NCBI RefSeq assembly: GCF_000150275.1 | Contig: NW_002060943.1 | Span: 10,435,064-10,499,063, forward strand | Direction of reading: 5' to 3' | DNA from: Trichoplax adhaerens | Lineage: Eukaryota; Placozoa; Uniplacotomia; Trichoplacea; Trichoplacidae | Length of the DNA stretch: 64,000 bases | Shown here: piece by piece, positions 40,298-58,000 of the stretch | How positions within the stretch are numbered: position 1 is the stretch's first letter | How the letters are laid out: every line of letters begins with the position of its first letter | The notes under the pieces: generated by a model | Database searches by the model: none | What the model was told of the DNA's origin: nothing | Seen by the model: the letters and a program-made list of their open reading frames with translations, nothing else | Made by a program: the position numbers and the translations under genes

Positions 40298-40736
40298 TAT
40301 GCATAGGCAAAGAAAATAAAGTGATAGGGTTGCTTTGAATTGAGTTTTACTTTCTTTGTTGGGCAGATTTTAAATTCAACTACCACATGATAACTTTGCT
40401 TTTTTACTTGTAGCAACGAGTACCAGCCACCAAAATTTTAAATGTTCAAGTAAGGACGTAGAGTATTTTTAATTGTATATTATTATTAATGTTCAGTCTA
40501 CCGGCACTTTTATAACTAGAGCTTTTAGATAGGCAGTACAATAATTTCTGATAGAATTTCCTTGGATTAAATTTTGGAGTTCAATGCCCTTCTTTGCTGT
40601 ACTCTATTACTGTACATATCCCTCCGCGACCTTCGTTTATAAAGCTTCGATAATCTAATATTACATTCATTACACGACCGTGATGCAATGCAATTCATTA
40701 AGTGGACTCATCCTCTTTTCCTTTGTACCCAAATGT

Positions 40737-40807
40737 GTAAAACAGATGTCGTATGATTTCTTGGTACTATAGTAGAACGAGGCCAATGTGAACGACATCT
40801 GTTTTAC
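40737..40807. repeat. Short fold-back element with 16-bp inverted repeats
   Basis: GTAAAACAGATGTCGT at 40737-40752 is the exact reverse complement of the bases at 40792-40807, with a 39-base loop. It is unrelated to the TACTG repeat. It could be a tiny MITE, a hairpin RNA or a chance palindrome. Confidence 0.8.
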
Positions 40808-40894
40808 ATCGTTGAATAATTAAATTAAATTAAGGTTAAGGTTAAAAAAGAACATCTGACATTAGCATACAGCATGTTGATGCAATAGTGTGCA

Positions 40895-41290
40895 ATATAC
40901 ATTGTACTGTACAGTACACTTTCGTTGGCAAAAATTTGACAAAAAAAATGCACTGTAGTACAGTACAAATAGTAAAGTACTGTAGTCTAGTTTTACCGCT
41001 GCTTGTTACGGTATGAAGAGCACTTGTCACGTGATCATTGATCGGGGGGGGATTGCACGAAAGGTGTAGCGCTGGGTTTTGTACCACACACTTACGATCG
41101 ATGTATACTGTATCGTACAACTGTACATTGTCCTATGGTATACTTTAGACAACGTGGTCGTTCACTATCTGGTATGGAGGAAACTGCTCCAATGATGATA
41201 ATCTTCAAAAATAGTGCGAAGGCAGTTTCTGGTTAAATATAATAATACCAAAATGAGGTGTGTATGTATGTACACTGTACAGTAGTCGGT
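40895..41290. repeat. Sparse palindromic pentamer copies, cluster 6
   Basis: Short copies such as TGTACTGTACAGTACAC near 40905, two broken copies at 40950-40985, one at 41104-41130 and TACACTGTACAGTAG near 41270. It is less dense than the other clusters. It lies upstream of the MATE gene. Confidence 0.6.
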
Positions 41291-42229
41291 TATATCGCGA
41301 GCGAGATTATGAATCGCTAAAGGTAGAGAATCCAGTATCTAGTAGAGTCCATGTGCATAGATACCGATACTGACTTACAGTACAGCAACGTTAACATAAT
41401 CTCGTAACTCATCTGCAACCTTCAGCAGTAGTACTTGATTTTAATTTTTAAAATAATTAAATATGATATGACATCATAACGTACATTAAGTTTACTGCCA
41501 TCGCCTCTAGTTTAGAAGGATAGATGGGAGATATTGCAAATAATACAGTCCTGAGAACACTATTGTACATACAGTACATCAGGGTGTGTAAATGAAATCA
41601 TAGTAGTCGTTGGCTACTTAATTTATTATCAAGTTAGTGTAAGTCTTTAGGTAAATAGGTTTTACGACGAACCGTTCGCATATAACAATATAGAACGATT
41701 TTCATGTTAACAATACAGCATTTAGAATTTGAATATACGGAGAGCTATACAGTAGGAGAAATTCTAATACAGTATGTCATTAAGTTAAGTCGATTTTAAT
41801 TCTTGAATATACAGTAATACTTTTATCGTATCATCAGAATAACGGAAATTGTAAGATAATTCTAGATAGTTTCAAATGTAGTCTCAATGACGCTCTAGAA
41901 ATTACTGAGTACAGTAATATTTTGAGATTCAAAAGTTTTGTTGTGATTAGCTAAAAAATTATGGATTTATCTTCGGTTCGTAAAAGCTGTAGTAATTCTA
42001 CGTTCATTTCTCAAATGATGCTACCTTTAATTGTTATGGACATACGGCCAATAACACTCTATACTAATATTTTGCAAGGAAGCTTCGATAAAGAGGGCTA
42101 CAAAAGAGATTCTATGGTACAATCTGTAGTCAAATAACTGCAGTAAAGATGCAAACAATGTACAGTAAATGTATCATTTAAAAATAAATACAACAAAATT
42201 CTAGTTATGAATAAGGCGTCAATTTAACT

Positions 42230-47155
<4,926 letters not shown>

Positions 47156-48564
47156 TCCTTCTCAGTGATACGAAAAAAGACCCTTTTTCTGTGTAATAAT
47201 TTTCCGTAATTAGCAACAGCGTTTAATTAATTATCCACTCTCCATGTCGCCCGTACTTTTTTTTATACCCTCTCATAATATCTATCGAAATTGTGAGTAA
47301 CACTGGCACACTGTATAATCATGTAAACTGATAAAAAATAGAAGTCATTCGAGAAGGAAGTTATAATTTCAATTCCGGTAAAGGCTGAGATCACGAAATA
47401 AAATTGTATATCATCCAATAAGAAATTGGCGGGCCTTGCCGAGTTCTGTTCCAACTTTAATCCTTAGTGTGGACGAAATATTTACTCTATGATTCTTAGT
47501 AGCACACGCTAGCTCAGTAAGTACGAGTAGCACCGTACTGTAACTAGAAAATTCGTAACAGCATTATTCGCGAACGCGAACAACCTACCGTACATTGTAC
47601 AATAATGTACTGTACAGTATGTACAGTACCGTGCGTCTGTGACGCACGTTGCTACAGCTACAGTACGTACTGTACTGTACTGTAAGGATTTCTTTTTTTC
47701 TTTTACTCTTTATCATACTGTACACTTGTACAGTACAGTACAGTACAGTACATACAGTACTAGCAGTCCATTTACAGACGTTTCAGTATACTGTACAGTA
47801 CAGTACTGTAGAATTCTGAACATCTAGTCAAAATCTGAAAGGTCTAGTGAACTGTACTTGTACTGTTCTTCAGTTGACGGATACAGTACGGTACATGTAC
47901 AGTACAGTATGGGATCAGTCCATACAGTACTGTACACTGTACGGGACGTACAGTACTATACGTACAGTACACTGTACGGGACGTACTGTACTGTACACTG
48001 TACGGGACGTACTGTACACTGTACGTACCCGTGCAGTACAGAAGATAAGCAAAAGAAGAGCGTTAAAAATTCGCCGCTATCCAATTCGTTTTGCTTTCAG
48101 CGATAAGCAAAACAGGAATAGCATAAATGGATTTCAATGAAACGAAACTTTTGTTCTATAATTTATTCTAAGTAATTATAGTCAAAGAACTCCATTTTCG
48201 GACCTTGCTTTCTTTTATCATATAACGGCAGAGTGATCAGTGGTGTTTTGTTAATAATCAGGAAAATTTAAAGTATTAAACAAAGTGACTAGCTCCTACA
48301 AAATCCACAAAATATTCTATTGTTCGTAGAGAACCGTCAGGAACTCGTACAGAAACAATTTCACCCTCGATTAATGATACTGTACCGGTGCAGAAAGTTC
48401 CGACCACCTTTATCAAATTATAGATTTCTGTACTGCACAGTGCAGTAAAGATTTCATCTATTGTACATCCACAACAAATTTATGGATACGATTGCCAGTT
48501 CCTTTCTCTTCTTTTAAGTGACACATACAACTACTACATTGACGGTAACTACTTTGGACTGGAT
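47156..48564. promoter_or_regulatory. Head-to-head intergenic region, ANKRD11/12-like / C45 enzyme
   Basis: A 1.4 kb divergent promoter region, the third in the window to carry a dense palindromic repeat cluster (47588-48030). Open frames of 62-97 codons inside the cluster are repeat by-products. Confidence 0.6.
47588..48030. repeat. Palindromic pentamer repeat cluster 4 with a higher-order unit
   Basis: Alternating CAGTA and TACTG tracts (for example CAGTA units at 47730-47752 and TACTG units at 47668-47683). At its right end the unit CACTGTACGGGACGTAC occurs three times (47935-47951, 47970-47986, 47995-48011), which shows local amplification of a longer unit. It lies about 430-880 bp upstream of the ANKRD start codon and 535-975 bp upstream of the C45 gene. 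Confidence 0.88.
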
Positions 48565-51253
48565 ATGGCTCAAGTAAGCCTATTATTCTATGCAATTGTT
48601 CTGACAATATTCATGGCTATTATTCCGGTTGCGAGTGATCAACATTCATTGCCGAGGTTATATTTTCGGGGTAATCATTATCAGCTGGGTTTTGAGACGG
48701 TCAGTGGTTACATACTGTACTGCATTTCCTTCGATTTGCATGCAACAATGGTAATCGTAATCCGACGAATGTATAAACATCTCCATCATATTTTTTGATC
48801 TGTTTTAGGGTCGGACTTTTTCTCAGCGGATTCGTTCAGCCTTCAAAGAGAGTAGAAGCTTGCATCAAACTTTGTTACCATTTTATAAAACTGCTCAAGG
48901 TTACGTCCTTTTTAAGAAATATCTGCAATCAGCCAACGAGACATTTCCACACTACGTTAGAGAGATCAAAGGTATTGCGGATGGATCACGGATTGCATTC
49001 GATCAAGTTAGTGTGTTAATGCAAGATGTAGTAAAAAATCATCCATCTATTGCGTATATAGTATGCAATGATCCTATTTCATCCTTAGCTACTGTACACT
49101 CAATGTATAGTAGTAATTTGCATTTACGCGAAAATTTATAGCATTGCTTTAGATTTCGTATCAAATCCGTGATTGAATTTATCTTTCATGCAAGTGTTGG
49201 TCTTTATCAATTATATAAATAATAGACAAAACGTGTACACTGTACATGTACAGTAGTACTGTCAGTACTATTCTGCACATTAAGTATAGTAGAAGGAAAT
49301 ACTGTATTACCGCTAGCTGTTTATAAGATAAATTTAGCTAACTGTAAAGTGTTGCAATATATTTAATGAATGGCTAGAGTAATTGTCTTCTGTTACAATT
49401 TGTAAATTTTAAAAAAATTATTTGGTACGTTCAGCATATACTGTACCCCAGCATTTACGGGTATTAATGTATTTTGTACCTTTATTAATTATGCAAATTT
49501 CAGGAGACAATATTATACTTTAAGATTAGTCATAAGTTAATAAGATTTTAGTATCTTAAATTTACTATTAATAGCTTTCAATGGAGCATACAGTGTACTA
49601 AGATAATTTGAAAATCCAAGCATGTTACAGTAAATAATTTAAGGCTGTCTGATTGTATATATTGTACAATACAATATGCTGATAACTTTATTTCATCCGC
49701 ATAACGCCAACGTTTATGTAAGGACGCATTATAATAGTTAACAGATGAGAAATCAGTTTTTTAATATACTTGTACTGTACAGTATATTATTTCTTTATAG
49801 TAAACCTTATTTAAAAATGACTTTGCAATAATAGCTGTTGAGCATGCAATCAGACACTGTTAATACTACTACTTTAAATTATATAATATATCCAGTATAA
49901 TCAGTGCTTTATAGAAATATATATTTCTTGGTTGTAAAGGTATTTTTAATGCATATTGAAAACGAAATCGAGACATACCTCAAGAAATTTAAGAATATGA
50001 CCCCATCTTGTACTGACATTCATGTCAAAACAAACAATCATGTAAGACGATTAGCAAGCAGGATATTGCGTAAAATAATGTAAATTGTCAGTCTAATAGT
50101 TGCAATAATTTATATAGGGTAGGGTATGGCGAATCTGGAAAATATTATTATTACCATTGAAGCAATTTTATTATTATTCCTATGTTTTTATTATGATGGT
50201 ATTGTGTTTAGACATTGCTTGGACATAACGAAGATGCAGATAGTGCAGTAAGAAGATATGGTTATATAATCACAGCCGAGATTGTGTTAAGTAATGACAC
50301 AATTAAAGAGAAATTCACTGCTTACACATATCCTGGCTTAATATCTGGAAATGCTTTCGGATTTAATAATCATGGTTTTTTATTTACTTGCAATGCCGTA
50401 TTTCCTAGGCAGACCAATCAAAGTGCATTACGTAAGTCTACCACATCTGTAGTCGCTGTGTATTATAATTATGCATTAAAAAAATAACAAAATGGCAAAC
50501 CTTTTTCCGACAATATACTACAAACCCGTTGTACAGCCTAATAAGTTAGGACTTTCGTATACTTTGTAGCTTCAGAGTTGTTAAAAGCGGCTGTTACCAT
50601 TGCTACAGCATAGTTTTCACTTCACAGTTAAAGATTTCGAATAGATGTTATTGGCGCTCAATGAATATTCAGTATGTAACTAAGAAATATTATTTGTATT
50701 TATTGTTTTTTTCTTGCGCGTGCAATTATTTATTACCTTCTGTGCTTCCATTATAGCCAGAAATATTCTTACTAGAGCGATATTGGCTTCAAGAGGAATC
50801 GATGATGCATTACAGTTAGTTAAGAACACTTCAGTTGCGGTTGGCGTTAGTATTAATATGGGAGATCTCTCTACAGGAAAACTTGTAAATATCGAACTTT
50901 CTCCATATCACGGAAATAAAATGATTCTAGTTGACAAACACTACTACCACTTTAATATGTGAGTATCACAATATGGGCTTTATTATATTACGATACAAAA
51001 TTATCATATATCTAAGTAGATGATAACCGGACTCCTTATTCAATATAATAGGTATCAAAATTTTAATCCGCCGCAGTATGATGACCCTAGTTCAATCCAC
51101 CGTCGAGCTAGAGCAAAAATGTTACCTTTACCCCCGGGCAAGAGTGGCATTTTATTAATATTAGGAGATACCAAAGACCCCAAATATCCGATATATAGGG
51201 ATGCTACCCCGCCGGATCATGATTTAACTGTCGCAACAGGTTATTATTATTAG
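48565..51253 (+). CDS. Secreted C45-family N-terminal-nucleophile acyltransferase/hydrolase (Tan-like)
   Basis: Resembles the peptidase C45 / isopenicillin N acyltransferase family, whose animal members include the Drosophila carcinine and N-beta-alanyldopamine hydrolase Tan. Six exons splice in phase: 48565-48699, 48809-49006, 49940-50041, 50212-50431, 50757-50958, 51052-51253. Together they give 352 residues. The N-terminus is a hydrophobic signal peptide (LLFYAIVLTIFMAIIPVAS). Then come YFRGNHYQLGFETGRTFSQ, the family's first motif, and REIKGIADGSRIAFDQVFL. The presumed nucleophile is Cys 135 (50009-50011) in TPSCTDIHV, followed by LLGHNEDADS, the Asn/Asp-rich motif after the nucleophile. 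Later motifs are SGNAFGFNNHGFLFTCNAV, LPRNILTRAILASRGIDDAL and ILGDTKDPKYPIYRDATPP near the C-terminus. Known members self-cleave at Gly-Cys; here the residue before Cys is Ser. The substrate is unknown; amide bonds of small acylated amines are one possibility. Confidence 0.88.
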
Positions 51254-52024
51254 TATTAAATAATTTATAGCATTACAGCCTGATACGTATTTTCTCATTA
51301 ATTGAATGTTTACCTAGGCCTTTTTGATATTAAGAAGAAATCACTGTCAATCTTCGTCAACAATCCTAAGTTGCACTCACAACCACTAATGCAGTTTTCA
51401 TTGAGCAAATCCGCATTGTAGAGTTAGTATAGTATTGCATAGAAGTTTCCTAAGTGATCGTTTGTGGAGACAGGCATTGCCTGACTAAGTGCAATTCAGA
51501 ACTTAAGAAATGATTGCAACTGTACCATTTATGTTCCTTTCTTTGTATATATATATACATATATTTCAAATTTTTATAAATACATGGTTATAACGTCTGG
51601 TGTAAACGATTTATTGATAAAAAGATGTATCCAATGTTTTAAAATATGCAAGATATTTGCGCTTTAATATTGAAACAAACTTGCGTAAACGCAAAATCTG
51701 TTCAAATGTTAAATTTTTGAGATCAAGTTCTAATTTTTTTCAACAGATATTACCCCGTAGAGTATTAGGGTCTTGTTTATGTTATTAGTACTACAGAATT
51801 ATCAGATTATACTGTCTGTTTGTTAGCATTTGATTTGCCAGGTAAAAATTAACAAGACTAATGTCTACTTGAATCCTAAAAGAAAGGTTTCCCGGTAGTC
51901 CACGCGAATTATATGCTAAAGCAAATTCATTTTTTATTCACTCTATACTGTACGTTCAAATTTTACTGGATCTTCATGGTTAAATTGGCAAGCCATTCCT
52001 TTCATTTTGCAGTGTAGTCATTCT
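51254..52024. other. Convergent 3' intergenic region
   Basis: 770 bp between the stop codons of the C45 enzyme (+) and HSD17B4 (-). An ATTAAA lies at 51255 and a short TA run near 51548. No coding signal and no repeat cluster. Confidence 0.5.
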
Positions 52025-55000
52025 TTACAACTTTGAGGATTTTCCAAATAAATTTTCTAGCTTCTGAGCGAGCATAATATTACCGCTAACCTTCAGTTTT
52101 CCGTTAAAGAATGCCTTCGAGATGACCGAAATAGCATAAATTTTTGTTACATAAGGTAGCTTTTTGTTATTATTGCTAATGGTAAGGTATTGGGATGTAG
52201 AAAGTAATATAATTTAGATTACAGTGTACATACCTTTTGAGCGTTTAATTTATTTGTAGCTAAGGCAACAAAATCATCGTCTGACGTCGTCAGAGTGCAG
52301 TCTACAGCAGTAGACGTAGAACCAGGGGTAACCGATGGATTTTGACTTTTCAAATCAATTACTGTATAATTATAATCAACGACAATATAAAATTATACTT
52401 TAGTATTATAATTAAAGAAAACAATATATTCTCACAAATTTGAGAGTATCAGTTATGATTTCGTAATCATGTAACCTACCCCAAGAAACAACTTTTTGTC
52501 CTTTTTCGTTTGTAATATTCCATAAGTACTTGCAATTAAATTTGTTAATTATTGAGGGATTTGCTAAAAATTCCTTTTTCATTCGTTCAAATATAATCGA
52601 ACTTTGTAGCTGCAATAATAACAAAACCTTTAACCAGAATACTTTTTTCAATTGGAATTGTCTAATCAAAAAATTAAGATTCTAACTTACAGCATTCGTA
52701 GTTATCGCTAACGATTTCTTTGATCTAAATATATAATGTTTATATCATTTATTAACGATAAGGTTGTCAAATTTCTAAATCAGAAACGAATTTCGAATTA
52801 AAGATTCAAAACATACATTGCGACTTCGTTGGGTGAATTTAATTCAATATAACCACCTCTGACAACCGGTGTGTTGTTACCCTCAACCTGATAAGAATAT
52901 GAAATAAATAGTTACATAAACTCTATTTGTGATGATTACTGAAAGTACGTTAGACAGCCTATAAAGAAAATGAATGCGTCTTTGGTAAACGGATAATCTC
53001 AAATACTATATCACGTGATTATAAGGATAAAAGATATTTGATGGGTAGAATCAGTTTTACACAATATACAGTAATAGCCAATATGTTATAAGGAGCTCGC
53101 TGATGAGTCTATTTTAGATTAGTACATATTAAAACATACTTTACACTGAAAAATTATTCTATCGATTTCTTTCCACATTTCAGTGATCAGCACTTGTCCT
53201 GGTATGACAGGGCGCATAAATCGTACCTGAAACGATGGATAATTCAGGAAAGAATGGATCATCCAATCAATCCGTGATTAGCAGTAGGTAGAATAATGAA
53301 ATGATATAAAATCGGACAACAACAAAGTGATATAATGTTTTTTAAGTTGGCCAATCTCTTGGCTAACTAATGCGATAGAATGTTCAGCTAACCTTCATGG
53401 ATTTAAATTTCTTTACGTCGTTATCGCCATAATGCTTCATGACATGTCGTGTTGCATAGCCCATTGTACACAAACCGTGTAAAATTGGTCGTGGAAAGCC
53501 TTATGTAATATAAAAATGATTCTTAACGCTGTGGAGTATATAGCAAATATCAAAAGTATGGGTAATTTCAGGAGGACAGTCATAATACAAACTTTAATTT
53601 TATTTAACAGGATATAGTATATTCATCCACGAAACAAAGTCCTAAAAATTTATTTAAAATAAGGTGCAATTGTTTCACCTCCAAGAGCAGCAAATTGTGA
53701 ATCGATGTGTAATGGATTTAAGTCACCGCTCATTCTGTATAAGGCAGCCTAATATGAAGAGCATATTATATCCGTAATTATTAGCGTAAATAGCTAACTT
53801 GTCTCACATCTTAATTTTTACTTAAAGTTCTTGATTTGGAATACTTTATAATAAAGACTGCTGCCAATTTGTACACACAATATTATATTGTATTTTTGTA
53901 CTCCCGACTTCAAATGTCGTTGTATTAAAAAATATACCTGGCTTTCAGGCACAATTTCTTTGATTATGGCGTCGGGGGGTCTCGCCGGAGTATCTGCTGC
54001 TTGCTAATCAGAAAGATAAAAAATTAATGATACCACCATTCACAAGGATATAGTATTGAATAGCGGAAACATCAAAGAGTGTCTTATAAATTCTTTGGCA
54101 GTATAAGAATGATAGTAATGCTGGCTTATCTAATCACTTAGCACTTTGATAAGTAAGGTTTAGTAGAGCTACTTATACTCACTGAAAGCGTTAATTTAAA
54201 GCCGAAAGATAGCATCGGTTAAACGCATCCGATCTTAAAGTTGATATATTTATACCTTAATCGCAGTGGACTGCCTTTTACCACCAAATCCGCCAGCTTT
54301 TTGGATATACGTGACGAACTGATTCATGCATAATTTTTCGTTATTCTCATTCGTGGTAGTAACTGTAGGTTAAAATGTTAATATGCAATTATTTCTATAC
54401 CGATTTTTTTGGCCAGTTCATAAGAACAAATTAAGTTATATAACCTCAAGTAAGAAATGCATAATGTAGACTATAGCAGAATAGTCCTTACCTTCTGTTA
54501 CAACGACAGCTCCCTTTCCTTTATCTAAGATTTCGACAATTTTACTAGAATTCCTTACGGAACCTATGATAGCATTAGTCTGTTAATAAGAGATTGTAAT
54601 TAAATATAATAAACTTTAAATAGAAAATCTATTGTACCTGATGTCGGTAAAGGCTTGTATAGTTCTATGTACTGTTCTCCATGTACAATCTGTAATATTA
54701 CATTTAATAATAAGCATCTAGATATAACATGCATATTACTGTATTAAATCGCATTAACTATTTATCATTAAGTATTCACCTTCGTGGGGTCAATATTGAA
54801 TCCTGGGCAAGAAGCAAAAATGTTACCGACCCCGCTCTATCGAAAAGTACAGAGTAAAAACGGTTATATAACTAATTTTTCTTGCATTGCCGATTACTTT
54901 ATAGTATATAAAAGTTAACTTACAAAACAAATAATTGCTGCAAAAGACGGAAAAGTACAAAAATTTTCATGGCCTTCGTACAGAAATTGTAGATTGTCAT

Positions 55001-58000
55001 CGTTGACCTTCATGCCAACTACAATATAATGAGAAGAGATGCGTATATTGCCATATTTTAGTGGTTACGTTATGTAGAGATTGTAATTATCATTAACTGT
55101 TACAAATCGTAATTTTATAATAAAAACTAAGACTGTATATTACTTCCAAGAGCGTAGATGATGATATCTCGACTTGAAAATATAAATTCAGTATCTGGTA
55201 TTTTATATGACATCGCTTTCCCCTGTTATAAGTGGTAAAGATCGGCGATAAGTTTATAGATTTATGAGTATGTTAAAATTTATTTAAATTTACTTCAAGA
55301 ATAGGGTACTACAGAGTATTTACTAACCACGTTAATACTGTTATTCTTATCGTCTTCTTCTCCAAGCTCTTCGGCTATGTAACGTGTAAGAGAACGAAAA
55401 AATGCTTAGAATAAAGGACTACATATAATCATTGCGCTAACTTAGTAATTGTACTTACTAGTCGAATTGTTTGACTTATTAATTTCTTGAATCGATAGAG
55501 CCATCGATTCTAATGATATCCAATAATAGAAGGTTAACGCTTGTGAATACAGTATTTACAGCATGTCATATTCTGCTAATAATACCAAATTACGTGCAAA
55601 TATTTTACGTAAAAGCTAGCCCTTGAGGTAACTAATCCTTACCCGATGTGCTCGCTGGATTTGTTGCATCTTGCCAGTCAGTAATTTTGTCCCAGTTTTG
55701 TTGAACTATGAAGATGTATTACAACTTTTTAGATAATAGGTCGCAAAGGTGGTATCTCAAGATGGCACAGTACAATTACAGAAGTAAATAACCGACTAGC
55801 CAGGTCTACTAGGCATACCTACCGGATTCAGGTGCAGTTTTCGCAGATGCATTAGGTATAACAACACCGTTAGTGCGTTGCCACCTTACTAAATTTTATA
55901 ATAAAATTATAAGTTGTAACAATAGTTATCGTTGTTGTGTGTATATTATATATGCGTATATGTGTACTATAAATACTTTATATAAATATTCATATTGTGC
56001 ATAAAGCATACATTTGGAAATCCATCCGCCACCAACCTAACAGATCAAGAAAAATAGTAAATTCGAATAATTGCCTGAATTATATTCATTAATAGCTAAT
56101 TAATAACTAGAATAGAGATATCTATTTCTATAATTATCATAGATAGTATGATTACAGAAGAGAAGTAACGTACTTCGAATAAACCTCCATTTTCTTGGCA
56201 GCTTTCGTGACATAAGTACACCACCAACGGAGGAATATCTTCAACTTTAAATTTACCCATAACCTCTGTAAAGGGCATACAAATAGTAGTTAAAATAGGA
56301 AACGAAGGTAGACGAATAATTTGGCTTTATAATTAGCCGTTACCTGAAGGTAGTTTAGCGGTAAGTCGGGAAGCAGCAAAAGGACAAATTGTGTTGGAAT
56401 GGATATTAAGTGACCCACCTTCTATAGCAAGGGTGTTACAAAGGCCGACTACAGCTAATTTTGCTATTTCATCGAAGACAAATACCAATTGTAAGTTTAA
56501 ATTTATAAATAAAAAAAATTATAGATCGTATCTGGCAAAAACTTAAAACAAGCAGAATTAGGGTACTGACAGTACGACCTACCAGCACTATAGTTTGCTT
56601 GACCAAAGTTTCCATATACTCCGGCAGCGGACGTAACCATGATTATTCTATATAAAATTATTCATTATTAATAGTTCGATACATTAAAATTGGGATAATA
56701 ATTGTGCCGTTAGCCGATTAACGTTACCTGCCATAACGTTGTTTCTTCATGAAAGACCACGCAGCTTTACTGACTTTGAAGGAACCGAATACATGAACAC
56801 GATGAATAGTGTCTACAACAATCAAAGAATATAACTTCCTATTTCAGTAATTTTCTCAAACTTTTCATCTGCATGTCACAATAAAGTCAGATTTTATTGC
56901 ATAAGCCAATTCCTTCTCTAGATTACTATTCACTTTGTATCACTACTAGTCTCGTTATAGCAGTAACATCCTCCTGTATGTTATATAATGCGTAATACAT
57001 GTAACAAGTAAAATATGAATTACCCCAATCATTATCAGTAATATTTTCGAATTTTCTGTCTCTTAAAATCCTAGTTAAAGTATAATAACGAAGCTAGTTA
57101 TAGCATAATGTAATTTCGTATGACAAAAATAGGTAAAATAAAATAAGTGTAAGTAAGCGTTTACGAATTTCATTTATGAATTACTGTACGCATAATTACA
57201 GATGAATAATGGAGTAATAAAATAGATAATAGCAATTCCAATATTAACTTTAAAAATTGATGTATATGAATAGCTTAAGAGGAATGATTAGATAGGGTAT
57301 ATTCGTATTTTAAAATTAAGGAGCTACATTGCCACTAATCTATTGACCACATTTTACTATCTATTGACCACATTTTACTTACCCAGCATTGTTGATAACC
57401 ACGTCTAATAGAGTGCAAATTTGTATGATATTGGAAATTAAAAATTATAAATCAGTAAAAAGTCAATCTCAGGAAAGATGATCCAGTGTTATTCCGAATA
57501 TGTCTTTCATTAAAGCATTATCTTTCCATCGACCAAAACTATCAATCGTATTGATTTTCTTATTTATATTGTTTTGGGTACTTACCAACTCTTCCAAAGT
57601 TTTTGATAGCTGTATCAATTATCTTCTCTCCTTCCGTTACAGAGTCTATAAAGTTTAATAATGAAAGCTCTCATTTCCTGGAATAATAATTACTACATCT
57701 ACGGATAAACATATAGACTCCAGAGGGATACTACTTGCATAAGCTTGAAATTTTGACTAGGAGAGAACTGACAGCAGATATGAAATATATTGATCTACAT
57801 ATGGGCATTATTGCGGATTATTTTGTTATAAAATATCATAATGAGGAATTGATATTCGGTAGAAGCTGTAATTGTGCCTTAATCCACAGTTTGATGATAA
57901 CAGAAATAAACTAGAGCTGCATACCATAATTAGCTACGGCAGTTCCGCCAGCTCGTCGTATCTCATTCACCACGTCATCTGCATAGGATGCACTCTTACC

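Larger units (their letters stand above)
40298..42229. promoter_or_regulatory. 5' flank of the MATE gene and 3' flank of the ANKRD gene
   Basis: 1.9 kb containing sparse palindromic GTAC repeats (about 40895-41290), single copies near 41565 and 42160, and a separate perfect 16-bp inverted repeat (40737-40807). The missing first exon of the MATE gene probably lies here. The 92-codon open frame at 40842-41120 (-) overlaps the repeats and is probably spurious. Confidence 0.5.
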
